A DNA stretch of 64,000 nucleotides from Proales similis (Eukaryota; Rotifera; Eurotatoria; Ploima; Proalidae), in the NCBI GenBank assembly GCA_019059635.1, contig JAGVRJ010000007.1, positions 1-64,000 of the forward strand. Direction: 5' to 3'. Shown in pieces: positions 19,733-32,085 of the stretch. The notes below the pieces were generated by a model. The model saw only the letters and a list, made by a program, of their open reading frames with translations. It was not told the origin of the DNA and searched no databases. Both the position numbers and the translations under genes were made by a program. The number at the start of each line of letters is the position of its first letter. Position 1 is the first letter of the stretch.

Positions 19733-22260
19733 TTATCCTAGACGGCTTCTTAATTTTTTCTCGCTCTTACTAACAACGCAACAAAAAAAAGAATTCGCCA
19801 GCCCACGGCAAGATAAATAAGCATCCAAATGTTATAACTCATTGCATCCTAAACAAATATGAATATCTTTGGCGTTATCCTAGAGTATCAAAAAAACCAT
19901 ACCTTTTGTATGTGAAAATAATCAATAATCATATCGCCATTTCTGAAACACAAGGACTCATCTGTATCGCACTTAATGTAATCCACGCCACTCCATTGGT
20001 TAAGAACAAGTGCCTCGTTTGCGTAGCTAAACCAGGAAAGATGCTTTATCCATAATAAATACCGTGGGATTGTTCTAAAAGAAATTTAATAGAGTAAAGA
20101 AAATTTTAAAAAGCTATGAAGCGAAAAACGAACTCATTGTTAACAAAATATCCGCTAAATATTAAAAACGGAAGGGTAATGGGTCCTGCAAGATCGGTTG
20201 AAGCAGCTTTTAAAGGAACTATTGCAGAAAGAAGCTGGCCTAAAAATTGAACCGAGTATTGATATTGATCATCTTTTCATAACCGACCCGATAAAAATTT
20301 GATACCATAAGCCAGCGATATTTGCGACACTAAAGTTACTACAAAGCCATAAAACAAAAACTTGTTGAAATCGTCGTTGAGATTCGTCATCCAATAAAAT
20401 ATACAAGTAAACAGCAGCGGCATGAATATATGAAGGGGTGACTTAGAAAAATTGGCACTCAAAAAAAAATTAAATTAGTTATTTGTATTTTTTTTCGCAA
20501 ACCTCGGTGAGTCCTCTAGCTACAAAAAATGAAAAAACTCGATACCTTTTTGTTAATAAATTCAAATTCAATAAAATCAAAGAAAAGCTTGGAATTCCTT
20601 TACATTCGATTCTGATTTTCTCTGAGAAATAGCGGAATTTCGCGAGGGAAAGTCTTAAAACATCATGAGTAGATTTCAATCATAAATAGAAATGAATTAT
20701 TACATTAACAACACTGAACAAAGTTCCAAAAGTTGTGTTTAATAAGGAGATGAGCATTACACCATTCATATTTTGAACCCCTGTTTGGTCAAGTTGAAGA
20801 CGAAAATATATTAAGCCATACACAATGGCCATGACCTGAAAATAAATAAAGCACAATTTTAGATATACTCAAGAATAACAGAAAAATACTAACGATTGTT
20901 TGAATAAGCATCACCCGAAATGCTAGTGGATCGCGAAATGTATCTTTTAAGTTCCGCCAGCTAAGCCATTTGATTTGTAATAACAGAGTTGCTTTATAAC
21001 TTAAAAGAAAACTTGAATTTAAAACTAAAGGAGGGAGTATGAGCACAATGGTTACTCAAGAATTTCGAATTTCCAACTGCTATCTAATGAAGAGTATTGT
21101 TTACGTATTTTGTCTATAATACTTTGATAAGAGTTTGATTCCTTAAATGCTTGACAGATTCTCTATGAAAAGAAAGGATTTTTTGAATCGAAGTTAAATA
21201 TTCATGAGAAGAAGACAATTACTGTAGTTCTCAATTCAGAATTTTGAGGATCCATAGAATCGATCGCAAGAGTTTTGATGTAAAAATCAGCCGGGTTGTA
21301 ACTCGTTGGACAAACGAAGCCTTGCGAGTTAAAAAAAGATGCCGCGCCGTCTCGGTCGCCTAGGTATGCCAGTCGACCTTCCGAGAGCAAGCAGATTTTG
21401 TCAAACATGGCAAACAATTCGCTTGAAGGTTGGTGGATAGTGAAGATTATAGTTTTGCCAGAAGAAGCTAGGCGGCGCATAGAGTCTACAATCGACATGG
21501 CCATGAAACTATCGAGGCCGCTGGTGGGCTCGTCGCAAAAGAGAATAGGAGGGTTGGTGAGGATTTCGGCTGCGAATGCCAGACGTCGCCGCTCGCCTCC
21601 TGATATTCCTTTGATACCTCGCTCGGGCAGTCCGATGCGTGAATTCTCGCATTTTTTTAGGTTAAACTTGGTATTTACTATTTAGAGATTCTCGCAAGAT
21701 TACATTGGAAAGATTGCTACCTCGATCAAAACTTGTTCGATTCTTTCCGTTTTCTGCCTATAGTTGTAATTACTTTTCATACGTAGCATAGCCTAAGTTT
21801 TTTTTCGTTTCAGTAAGTCCAAAAAACCGATTATCTTCAGTCGACTTCTATCTTACATTAAACAATAAATGCTCTTTGACGGTAAGAGTTCCGATAAAAA
21901 AGTCGGTTTGCTGCACATATCCACTCACTGTAGCAATTTTCTCAATATTTCGGACTTCTTTCCCGTTTACTCTTATTTCTCCAGACACTTTTAGCTTCCC
22001 TTTGTTTCTTAGATTTAGCGCATTTAGAAGAGTAGTTTTTCCGCTTCCACTAGATCCCATAATCGCCAAAATCTCTCCAGGTTCAGAGATACCGCAAACT
22101 ATTTTAAAATAAGAATAGAATGTTGATTTAACTGAGATTATAAACTACCATCTTTAAGAATAAGTTTGCCGTGTTGTAAGTTGGACAACACATTTTTCTT
22201 TTCTGGTAATGAGACCTTGATTGAGTGCCAACTTAGAGTTGCCTTTTCTGGTCCTTCCAT
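19733..22260 (-). CDS. ABCG half-transporter, downstream copy
   Basis: ABC transporter half-molecule of the ABCG/white type: nucleotide-binding domain first, then six TM helices. Start ATG 22260 ([16 protein letters not shown]), stop TAA 19733, about ten exons. Visible: Walker [10 protein letters not shown] (22069-21848 exon), [11 protein letters not shown], signature ISGGERRR, Walker [15 protein letters not shown]-loop TIHQPSSE, then the membrane part with [11 protein letters not shown], a join to [14 protein letters not shown] (intron 20600s, donor GTAAAG), [13 protein letters not shown], and a C-terminal [21 protein letters not shown] followed by a last TM and LRSRLG. ABCG members work as dimers moving lipids, sterols or pigments; the substrate is unknown. 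The exon with signature, Walker B and H-loop is identical in sequence to that of the next copy. No frameshift was found, so it looks functional. Confidence 0.88.
21257..21676 (-). repeat. 420-bp identity tract, downstream ABCG copy
   Basis: This stretch is base-for-base the same as 23679-24098 by direct reading. On the minus strand it begins at the 3' splice acceptor of the exon with the ABC signature, Walker B and H-loop motifs, and ends inside the same exon at codons for AIDSM. Sequence on both sides diverges at once. It is also visibly richer in G and C than its surroundings. Confidence 0.9.
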
Positions 22261-22373
22261 TTTGCTTTTTTAAGAAAATTAATTTAAAAGAGAATTATTT
22301 TAATATTTTAGCTCAATTACGAGCTAGCTTGTATTTTTGAAAAGCTCAAATGATTTGAAGCATCATTTTCCCT

Positions 22374-24775
22374 TCATTTATTGTAAGATTTTATTACAAG
22401 GGCAATGAATGCCATTGTACGCCATCCAATTATCAGATAGAATTGCATAAAAATATTGTAATAAAATTCTTGGCTATCAACATTCATATACGCTAACACC
22501 AAGTCACCTTCTGACAGACAACGCATGTTTTGGTCGGCACATTTGATTGCTTTAAAATTGTGCCATTGATTGATAAGCATTGCATTGTTTGCATAACCCA
22601 ACCAGGATATGTATTTCAGCCAAAGGAAATAAAATGGTACCGTCCTAAGAAACTTCTTTAAACCAAAATTAAAAAAATAAAGAATCTTAAACTTACGAGT
22701 TGTTGAGGAAATGCCCGGCGAAAATCATTAGAGGGCCAAGAATTGGACCGGCTAAATTACTCGCAACTGAAACGGTTGGAGAAATGGCTGAGAGAAAATG
22801 TCCGAATGACGCACTTGATTGTGTAGCTAAACATATAATAACTACAGCCATTGCCAAAGCACGAAAACTTATAGACAATGGGCTCATAAAGACTACAATA
22901 AGAGTGAACAACGAAGGTAAGCCAATTAAAACCGGAAGCTTCAATTTTTTTTTAATTTAAGCTTATTTTTGTAAATATAACAAAAATTACTTCTCCGATA
23001 CTCTTGCATAGGTAATAGGAAAATACTCGATACCTTTCTTAATAATTAGGCGAAGAAGCAATAATTTTTGCCAAAGTCTTACATTCCATTCTGATGTTCT
23101 CTTAGAAAAATCGTAATCTCATTTGGGAAGTTCTTTTAAATAAAAGAATGAATATAAATGTTTAAAATATCATTTAGGTTTTATCCAAAAATACCTTAAT
23201 AACGCTAAAAAGATAAATAACTGTCACGTACATAACACATAAGAATATGAGTGAATTAACATTTTGAATGCCTTCTTGGTTGATTTCAGTTGTCGGAAAA
23301 ATCAGTCCAAACAAGACCCCCATAAACTAAACTAAGTTAAGAGAAACGAAACGTAAATGAATATTCAAAAGTTACCGCAGACTGTAGGACCAGAATTTTG
23401 GTGGAAGCAGAATTTCTTATCGTAGATATAACCTCACGCCATAAAAGCCATCGTATCTGAATCAGAGTGCTACTTTTATAACTAATGAAATAAAGAATAA
23501 GTTATTAAGAAATCCTAAAACGCAGAAAAATGGATACGTTTTAAACTCATTATTCCAAAAGTAAGTTTCGTCTTGACTTTTCGTTCGAATTGTAGCATGC
23601 ATAAGTTCGTAAAATTGGCTATCTTGAAAACTTTTCACCAATTTCAAACATTTTTCCTCAGAGTTTAGAGGGTCCATGGAATCGATCGCAAGAGTTTTGA
23701 TGTAAAAATCAGCCGGGTTGTAACTCGTTGGACAAACGAAGCCTTGCGAGTTAAAAAAAGATGCCGCGCCGTCTCGGTCGCCTAGGTATGCCAGTCGACC
23801 TTCCGAGAGCAAGCAGATTTTGTCAAACATGGCAAACAATTCGCTTGAAGGTTGGTGGATAGTGAAGATTATAGTTTTGCCAGAAGAAGCTAGGCGGCGC
23901 ATAGAGTCTACAATCGACATGGCCATGAAACTATCGAGGCCGCTGGTGGGCTCGTCGCAAAAGAGAATAGGAGGGTTGGTGAGGATTTCGGCTGCGAATG
24001 CCAGACGTCGCCGCTCGCCTCCTGATATTCCTTTGATACCTCGCTCGGGCAGTCCGATGCGTGAATTCTCGCATTTTTTTAGGTTAAACTTGGTATTTGT
24101 TCATTTTATTAGGTTCCTTTTTGCTTTTTTGTAAACTTGACTTACATAACTTAAAACTTCTTCGACTCTTTCTAATCGTTCTTTAGAGGAAAGCTCTTTG
24201 TCCATTCTTAATTGAGCATGGAACTGTAAATGTTCTTTTACTTTGAGCATTCCAAAAAATAAATCATCTTGCTGCACATATCCGCTAATAGATGCCAAAG
24301 TTTCAAGCGATTTGATTTTATAGCCGTTTACTTTGACATCCCCTTTCACTTTTAAAGAACCTAAGTTCCGAAAATTTAATGCGTTAAGAAGGGTTGTCTT
24401 TCCACTTCCACTTGCTCCCATTATTGCTAGTATTTCATTTGGATGAGCAATTCCGCTTACTGCATTGGAAATCAAATTTTGATGACTTTAAGCCTAGTCT
24501 GCGTTTTTTACCTCCGTGGATTATTTTGTTTTGATTTTCTAAATCGCTTTTTCTGCCCATCACCTGATTTAAAATCCCAAAGCCTAGTTTTTTCTTCTCA
24601 ACTCGAATATTCTCCCATGTTAATGTTAAGTTCCTTGAAACGTCCTTTTTTCTGTTTAAACGAGCTTCGCTTCAATTCATTCAAGAAAATAACTTACAGT
24701 AGGAATTTGTAGTGAAGTCAGCGGAACCTCTTGTATTTTCGATTTCGAGAGCGTTTTTAAGCAAGTCTCATCCAT
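22374..24775 (-). CDS. ABCG half-transporter, upstream copy
   Basis: Tandem paralogue of the preceding ABCG gene, same strand; its stop lies only 113 bp from the other's start. Start ATG 24775 (MDETCLKTLSKSKIQ), stop TAA 22374. Order of parts: KDVSRNLTLTWENIRV, AVSGIAHPNEILAIMGASGSGKTT (split here as SGIAHPNEILAI and Walker A GASGSGKTT), GYVQQDDLFFG, QFHAQLRMDKEL, then the identical exon with [19 protein letters not shown] and TIHQPSSE, and the TM half with PLSISFRALAMAVV, AISPTVSVASNLAGP, and a final extracellular loop containing two cysteines (IKCADQNMRCLSEGD) before the last TM. RWLLFRE-type intron position (AGAACATCAG then GTAAGA) is the same as in the sister. All joins examined keep frame. 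Substrate unknown. Confidence 0.88.
23679..24098 (-). repeat. 420-bp identity tract, upstream ABCG copy
   Basis: Partner of 21257-21676 at a constant offset of 2422 bp. The first differing base on one side is 23678 (G versus A); on the other it is 24099. The tract starts with the acceptor region ATACCAAG on the minus strand. Confidence 0.9.
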
Positions 24776-26879
24776 TTTTGATTCAAATAAAAAATTATTT
24801 TCTCAATTATCCTATCTAAAAATGAATAATTATTTCGCCAAGTTAATTTGAAACCATCAACCGTAGCGATACTTTATGCTGATGGTTTTTCTTTAGCTTG
24901 AAAACAAATCTCCGGGTTGGATTTACTCTTTCATTCAAATATTTTCGATTTTCTGATACGAGTAGCTCTTTTTAAATTGAAAATAGAAACGGTTGGCAAG
25001 AGCGATATTTCCAGGACCTTATTATGCCACACGCCACACTCTTGTGATTTCGATATAATGAATTACCATTTTACATACCTTGGATGAGCAATGGCTTCAG
25101 TCTGCTTAATTCGCAGTAATTATTTCATTTAGACGTTTATTAGTTCGTTCGACAAAAATTTGCATCCCGTTTCGATCTTATTTGCATTTTTCAGAATTGC
25201 GTTTTATGCCGTAGGGGCTCAAGGGACACCGCTTCCTATTTTAAGCTCATCTTTTAGCTTTTTAGCACCCTAGGTTTTTCAAATAAGAACCAATTTATCG
25301 TATTTAACAAATATTTAAGCGTCTCTTATTATTTTTTCTTAGGACACAAGACTGAAGTGAATAAAACTGGTAGAGTAATGAATAAAGTTCTGCATGCTTG
25401 CTAGTGCTCACAGAAGGGCGTTAAAAGTATTGTGACGAACCAAAATCGTCATCAGGTTAAAAAAAGAGGTCAATATAGAAAAAAAATTCATCTTTCGATA
25501 TAATTGCTGGCTTCACGTCTCCGAAAATGAACATTTTTGGCGCCTGAAAATAAATAAATATATTTGAAGACTTAGAATTTATTTTCAAGCTGAGTCAAAT
25601 CAATGATTAAGGAAACCTCTTTGAGCTATGAATAAACCAGACAAAGCGATGTTTTTGTTAGTTGGTTTAATCGAAACAGATGATTAGCAGGACTAGTTAA
25701 GTAAAAGCTGCTAAAATGAAAACAATTTCATTTCCAAAGACCATCGGCTTCAATATTCGAAAAGTCTAAAAATAAGCATACAAGTGAGAATTTTTTGAAA
25801 CGACTCATATTGCGAAAGTTCCCCTTATTGGCTCGTCTATGGTCCACTTTTCTAATCCTTTGCTTAAAACAGTAAATGGGCTTATATCTGAGTCGCTTAA
25901 AAGACCTAGCGTAATCATATTCAAAAGCTTTGTTCATCTTTCATCATTTCATCACTGCTTTTGATAGGATTCTATTGTTTTTGTGTCACTGTGATGGTCT
26001 CGATTTGCATTTTATTATGGGACTAGATTAAAGCTTTCGCTTCTCAAGTCAAATACTTTGTATTATGTAAGCTGGCCACTTAACCAATGCATAAGTTGAA
26101 ACCGCTAGCTACTCATTCGAGACTTGATCCAAGTTTTTAAATTTGGTCAAGTTTTGCACGGGCATCGAGGAGAGCGAGTCATAAATAACCGAGTTCAACA
26201 TTAACCTCAGTGCTTGATTGCGTTGTATAGCCGTAGGCGAAAAAACTTTCTCTCTCCGCCGCCCTGGTTTGCTTATGGTTACGTCACCAAATCTTAGTTT
26301 CTTATATTGTATGTGTTTCACCCCTGAACGCATTGGCCTATAAGCAAAGCTCGTTGACATAATGCCGGAGCAGTTAGTTCTTTATTAAAATTGAGGCCAC
26401 CTACTTCAAGTGGTCAAGAAATTTCTAAATAGCTAAGATTTGCTTATCTCGTATAGTCTGCTTTCATAGAGCGATATAAGTTTCATGTCGTTCTAGATAA
26501 GTAGAGAATAATCGGTTAGTTCAAATCAGCACCCTTCGGTTCAGTCCTTTGGTTCAACTTCTAACAAGGTCCATAAATTGTGTAAATAATGAGCCGCATG
26601 ATAATTAAGACTACTTTAATGTGTGGTCTAAAGTAAACAGTTGCGCCCGTTTCAATAATTAAATAGCTATATCTTTCTCTCTATTCGACCAATTGAACAC
26701 GATTTATATGCACATGGACATTAAGATGCGTAAATTAGTGACCGTCGTTTCTTAATTTTAGATTCACACTGCATCAATCAAACAAGACCTAAAAATCATG
26801 AGAACTCATTAAAATTGAGGAGTTCATTAGTTAGCTTGGGCAGTGAGCTGCAACATAGCCAACTGCGACAAGTTCGAAA
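24776..26879. other. Gene-free stretch
   Basis: About 2.1 kb with only short open frames (for example 25728-25937 and 26109-26360, minus) that show no domain, no codon bias and no splice context. No RNA gene or repeat was recognised. It separates the divergent starts of the ABCG pair and the lectin-STRA6 pair, so it should hold promoters and perhaps distal control elements. Confidence 0.5.
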
Positions 26880-29800
26880 ATGAAAATTTGGTCAGGAACA
26901 ATACTAATTTTGGTGCTCGTCTGCAATTTGAAATCAGAAGCTTCAAATTTTGACCAGCATTCCCTGAAAAAGCGCTACATCGATCCTGAACTTTTCACTG
27001 GAGGCGTTGATGAGCAGGGTAGGCCGAAATTCAATCTAAAAAGGCAACGCGGTTTTTTACTGATGAGCATTAAAGCTTTAAAGTTCTTGAGAGCGCCTGT
27101 GCTTCGTTCATTTGAAAAGTTACAAGGGCTCATGCAAGACAATAATCTAGAATGCATGCCTGGAAGTGTTTTCTACAACGGAACATGTATTTACATATCG
27201 GACAAACACGAAAAGCTTCCTTGGAAATACGCAGAGCGATTTTGTAGACGGCTACCATTCAATACTTCACTGTTGGTCATTCAAAATGACCACAAGTTTG
27301 AATTTATTCGCAAAGAAATAATCAAGATAATGCTTAAAGAAGATCCATTCGATCAGCTTGTTTTTAATATTGGTTTTAATTACAGCAAAGGTAAATTTGC
27401 TCAAATTTTTTGTCAATCACATTTGATTATTGATTGAATTTCAAAGGCTGGAAATGGGTTGACAAGCAACAACTTGTCAGCTCAAATCTTTCTCTTTCCA
27501 AATACTGGTGGGATTGGATGGGCTCTCACGGTGACTGTGGAAGTTTAGCGCTGCTGAAAACAAACGAGCTTATAATGAGAAGTGCCCCATGTGTAACATC
27601 AAGCAGCAGATTCATTTGTGAATACAGTAATAATTTAATTATTATTAGCTTGGACTATGTCTAACTATACACCCTTTAAGATTTTAACCCTTGTTTGGTT
27701 GAAAACATATGCGGCTTTTATGGTCGCTGTGTAAATCTCTACTTTACGTTTGCCTGCGACTGCTCCAATTCACTGCTCTTTGATGGCCTACGATGTGAAA
27801 AATGTAAGCTGGCATTAAACAGGGTTATAATTTAGTCAAGTAAATTAATAAGAAGTTTACACCAGTGAGTTTTAAAGGAGTTCAGGTGGTGATCGGCCTT
27901 GGTGTTATTTTGTATCTTTTGCTCGCAGTATTTTGCAATAGTAGATCTTTTAACAGAATATGGAGTAAACTGTGTGGTCGAGAGAATCAATTTGATGATA
28001 TCACTGAGGCATCTAAGTCCTACGATCGGTCTCTTTCCAAACGCGTTGACCGAAAAAAACTGGGAAATACCACAACATCAAGAGCTAAATTGGAAACTTT
28101 GGGACAGAAATTTCGAAAACGATGGCAGGAATTAATAGACTACTTTACAATCAAGAATCTATCTTACTTCATTCTGGCATTTCTTACTCTCACAACAGTT
28201 TTAACTCAACTGCTATTAATTCATGATTATTTTAGAATACAGCTTATTTCAGAATACCGGGAAACTTTCAAGAATAACATATGTCTGGCTGTAACACAGT
28301 ATTATATGATTGAGGATGTTATTTATTTACCATTTTCCCTTCTCTTTTTATCATATCTTTATCTCACTCTACGCTTACATCGATTTAACAAGTTTATAAT
28401 GGGCAAGTTCAAAAATTATTTCAAAACAAGGCTTTATGCAGTTGAACATAGAGCACAGCTAGATCGCAATATGGGCGCAGAGATCAACAGTTTGCCGGAT
28501 ACCAAATGCCTTAAAGATTTTTGCGGAGAATGTATCAACAAAAGGATATGTGGTATTTTTTGCTGCCTATTTTGCTGCTCTTGCTGTGTACCCCCTGGGG
28601 CAAACACTCGATGCTTCTATTGGTATTGCTGCTGTCTCGGCTGGCGTCAAACAGATTTCTACAAAATTTTAAAAAATATTCAACGCACATGCTCTTGTTT
28701 TTGCTATTGTCTACTTGGTTGTCCTATCTGGGCTTGCATCAGGAAAATATTAAAAAAAAGAAAAGAGCAAAGGCAGAGAGGAGCTCAGAAAAATGCCACC
28801 ATGATTAATAATCAGTTTTATAAAAATAGGAACATAAAGAACTTGCAGATGAAAATAGAGAAGAGCATCGAGAATGATTTGGATCCTGATGAATACGACC
28901 CCAGTACCCAAGAGTTGATCAATCAGTATCCTTTTCCTACCTCACCATTTACAACCTCAAACCGTTCTTTAACAGCAGCGGTCTATGTAATTTACACCTA
29001 TGACATACTGACCATCTTTTTGTCAGTGTTCACCAGCAGTATAACTCCTTTATACATCCCATTTTATGGAGATGTGCGTAAGTCAGGTGTGTTGATAAAC
29101 CTTTTGATACAGCTAGTTCAAGTTGTCATGATAGGAGTCAAGTTCTACCCAATACTGATTGTTGCAGATTCAGAGCCGAGTATTTTCAACTATTTGTTTG
29201 CATTCTTTTACCTCTTGATTATCTGGCTTTATCGATTTTTTCGAGTACTATTTTGTTCACGTTCGGAAGCTTTCGCTACAATATCTGTAAGAGAGCTTAA
29301 ACGCTATTTAAACTCAACACTCAAGTCCAAGCTAATTAGAAGATACAATGCATCCAATATTTTACTTGGTCTTTTTAGTGATTACCAAGATCCAGCTTGG
29401 GAGTACAAAAATAAGCTAAAAAATACCATACCATCTCTTTTTGAAAAATATTTTGATCGAAACGCACAAGACTCGCGATTTGAGCTTGATTCTGATGCTT
29501 TCAATGAATATTCCCAAGATGGTTACTACACCAATCTTATTCTTCCAGCCTTCACTACTAAAGTAGCTTCTTCGTCTATAGTTCAAAAGCTAGATTTAAT
29601 GGGAGAAGGTTTGAAAAACGCATCTAAAGAAAGTTTATCTCTTGCAAAAGATCGAATATTAGGACAAGACGATGCAATTTCGATTTGGATCCCAATTCTT
29701 GAAAATCTTCCCCTTTATGTGACACTTACATACTTGCTTTGGAGATATGGATTTTTATTTATAGGAACTGTGGTTAAACGAATTAAAGACAACACAACTT

Positions 29801-31479
29801 CACTCTTTAAACATGAGAAAGGAGATATAGATGGCCCTGTATATTTAAACAAGGTATTTAGAGAAATTAATCGTGACAACAAGGAAAGAGATGAGATAAC
29901 CGATCGACCTCTTCGTAGACAGAACCACAATTATTTATACGTATTGAACTTAATGAAAGGCATCAACCTCTACCCGAAGGATGAAACGCAAGAAGAAAAA
30001 CCAACTCTTACCGAAAGGATTAAAAAATCATATGTTCTTCATTGGCTAGAAACCAATGTATATGAGAATATTCCTTACCTGCGTTATTCAAAGATGTTCG
30101 TGAACACTTTCACTGTTGCATTTATGGTAATTTACTTCTTTACGATATTCGGTCTTCGGCTTTCCGACCTAGTTGCTGGAATCTTGGTCGGCATTTTTGA
30201 ATTTGTGGCGAATCTCACGATCAGGCTTCTCTTCAAAAAGAGCCTTCCGTCAATCGGTTTGGAGAACCTTAACTTACGCTATGAATTTCGTTTAACATGT
30301 GCTTTGACTACTTTAATTACTTTGTACCAATTGGTTTCAACTGTATGCAGTTTTCATGCTGATCTTGTCAGGCTTCACAAGGGAGAGAAATTTTTCCAAT
30401 CAATTGTCGATCGTTACAAGTATAAGAAGAATCCAAAAGATAATGAAAGTAGTGCAAAAATCGCTACGGACTCACTTCATTTTCCCGGCTATTTGGTAGC
30501 TCATCTAGTATATGGCTACTTTGTTCTATTTTTGGGCATTCTGTTTATAATTATATTTTGTAAACTTTTCATTCTTATCGATGGCGTAGCGACATCAAGC
30601 ATACAACTGTTTCTGCCAATATTTATTCTTTTTTCCTTTAAATTTTTATTTCTGCAATATCTTGTTAAAGCGGTATTTTTGAAGAGTGATGAGAACCGTA
30701 TTGTTAATCTTGCTCCCTATTACATCGTTTCCTATTTTAATTTCTTCTTTGACTGCTTCCTAGGCTTAGTGGCGTGCATGAGCCGCGTTTGGCAAACAAC
30801 GATCATTTCTCTTATCAGACTACCTCGACTTGACCGATCAATGTTCAATTCTAACGATGATCTCGTGATGCGTCGACTTGACAAAGGACACGTAGCATAT
30901 CTGAATTATGTCCGAATGGAGCACTGGTACAACAATTCAGTTCTAAATGGTTTTTGTGAAATGTTGGTTGAGTCAATGTTCTATACTCAAATCAATAGAC
31001 GCCGAATAAGGCCAGTGATGGAAGCCAGATTTATTTACGAACACGGCTCTTTTGAAGGAAGTGTAAATTCAAAATCAAGAAAGTCTCAAGCTTCCAAGAA
31101 TAGATCACCATTACGTTGGTTTCTTGGATACAAGGATGGACGTCCTAATTATCAAATCATTGATCGTATTGTAGATATTCCAATGACTCCATTGGATATG
31201 AGTCCTTACGCAACAGAACTCAAACAAGATAGAAGAAAATTTGAACCGAGAAAGTTTGATTACCATTCATTCATGCGCTTGCGAAACATTCTTTGTCTAT
31301 GCATAATCTTGAAGCGAAATCCTGCCATCCAGGAGTACAGATATCATCAAATAAAAAAGAAACAAGATGAAATATTGGCCGAAGAGGATGAAAAGCAAAC
31401 ACTTTCAGAATTTTTCCGCAAACATCGTGACTATATAAAGAAGATTTTTATGGTTCACCATTCAACTGATGCTGAATAA
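26880..31479 (+). CDS. C-type lectin / EGF / STRA6-like receptor fusion 1
   Basis: Four exons (26880-27390, 27447-27626, 27681-27803, 27866-31479; 54-62-bp GT-AG introns) encode about 1475 aa. Signal peptide (ILILVLVCNLKSEA); C-type lectin domain (residues about 95-235) with CMPGSVFYNGTCIYI, WKYAERFCRRLP, WWDWMGSHGDCGSLAL and RFICEYS; one EGF domain (ICGFYGRCVNLYFTFACDCS); then one long exon with many TM helices. The last part fits STRA6, the retinol transporter that binds retinol-binding protein: RSLTAAVYVIYTYDIL, VKFYPILIV, FPGYLVAHLVYGYF, NFFFDCFLGLVACMSRVW, LPRLDRSMF, YLNYVRMEHWYNN and a C-terminal LRNILCLCIILKRNP. STRA6 has an extracellular N-terminus, so lectin and EGF would face outside. 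Residues about 485-565 hold 20 cysteines, absent in the sister gene. Ligand unknown; STRA6 membership is from remembered sequence. Confidence 0.8.
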
Positions 31480-32085
31480 TATAGATTGTTATTTTAAACT
31501 CTTTATTAAAAATTTAAAATTTAAATAAAAGCGTTTTTAGTAGCTACCAATCTTATGCTAAAGCCATAAAAAGGCCTCAAGTGGACAGTTTTGTTTTTTT
31601 ATTAGTCATTTGATTGTTAGAAAGGATGAACAGAGTTCATCAGACGTTATTAAGAGCACATTTTCAGCCAGAGGCTGACCTATTTTCTTTAAAAGCCATT
31701 TTATATGAATGTCCAATCAACCCATTCAACGTTAAAAATAAATGTTCGATCTCACAGAATGAAAACCCACTTAGAACGGAATGAGAAATATTTCGAAACT
31801 ACTGCTATGGCTATTTTTGAGCCAGCTTTTATCAAATGTACATTTGATTTATTCTTCAAACTCAATATCGATGCCTATGTTTTTCACTCAAGGTAACTTA
31901 ATCTATCAAACACTAAGTTTTGTTTTGGTAATAAGAGCAATTAAATATTAATCAGAGAAAAATTTAATTTCCCACGAGCTGATAGGATGGTATAGCCGTT
32001 CAAACTACTCAAAGTTCGGCCGCTCAAGTAACAAACAAAGATTTGGCGTATTTTTAAAATTCTTTTAAATTTAAAATTTCTTAAG
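31480..32085. other. Gap between the two lectin-STRA6 genes
   Basis: About 600 bp. It holds the 3' UTR of copy 1 and, by comparison with it, should hold the promoter and signal-peptide exon of copy 2. An open frame at 31705-31896 ends at a possible donor (CTCAAG|GTAACT), and 31957-32026 could be another short exon before GTAACA, but neither encodes a clear signal peptide. Confidence 0.4.
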
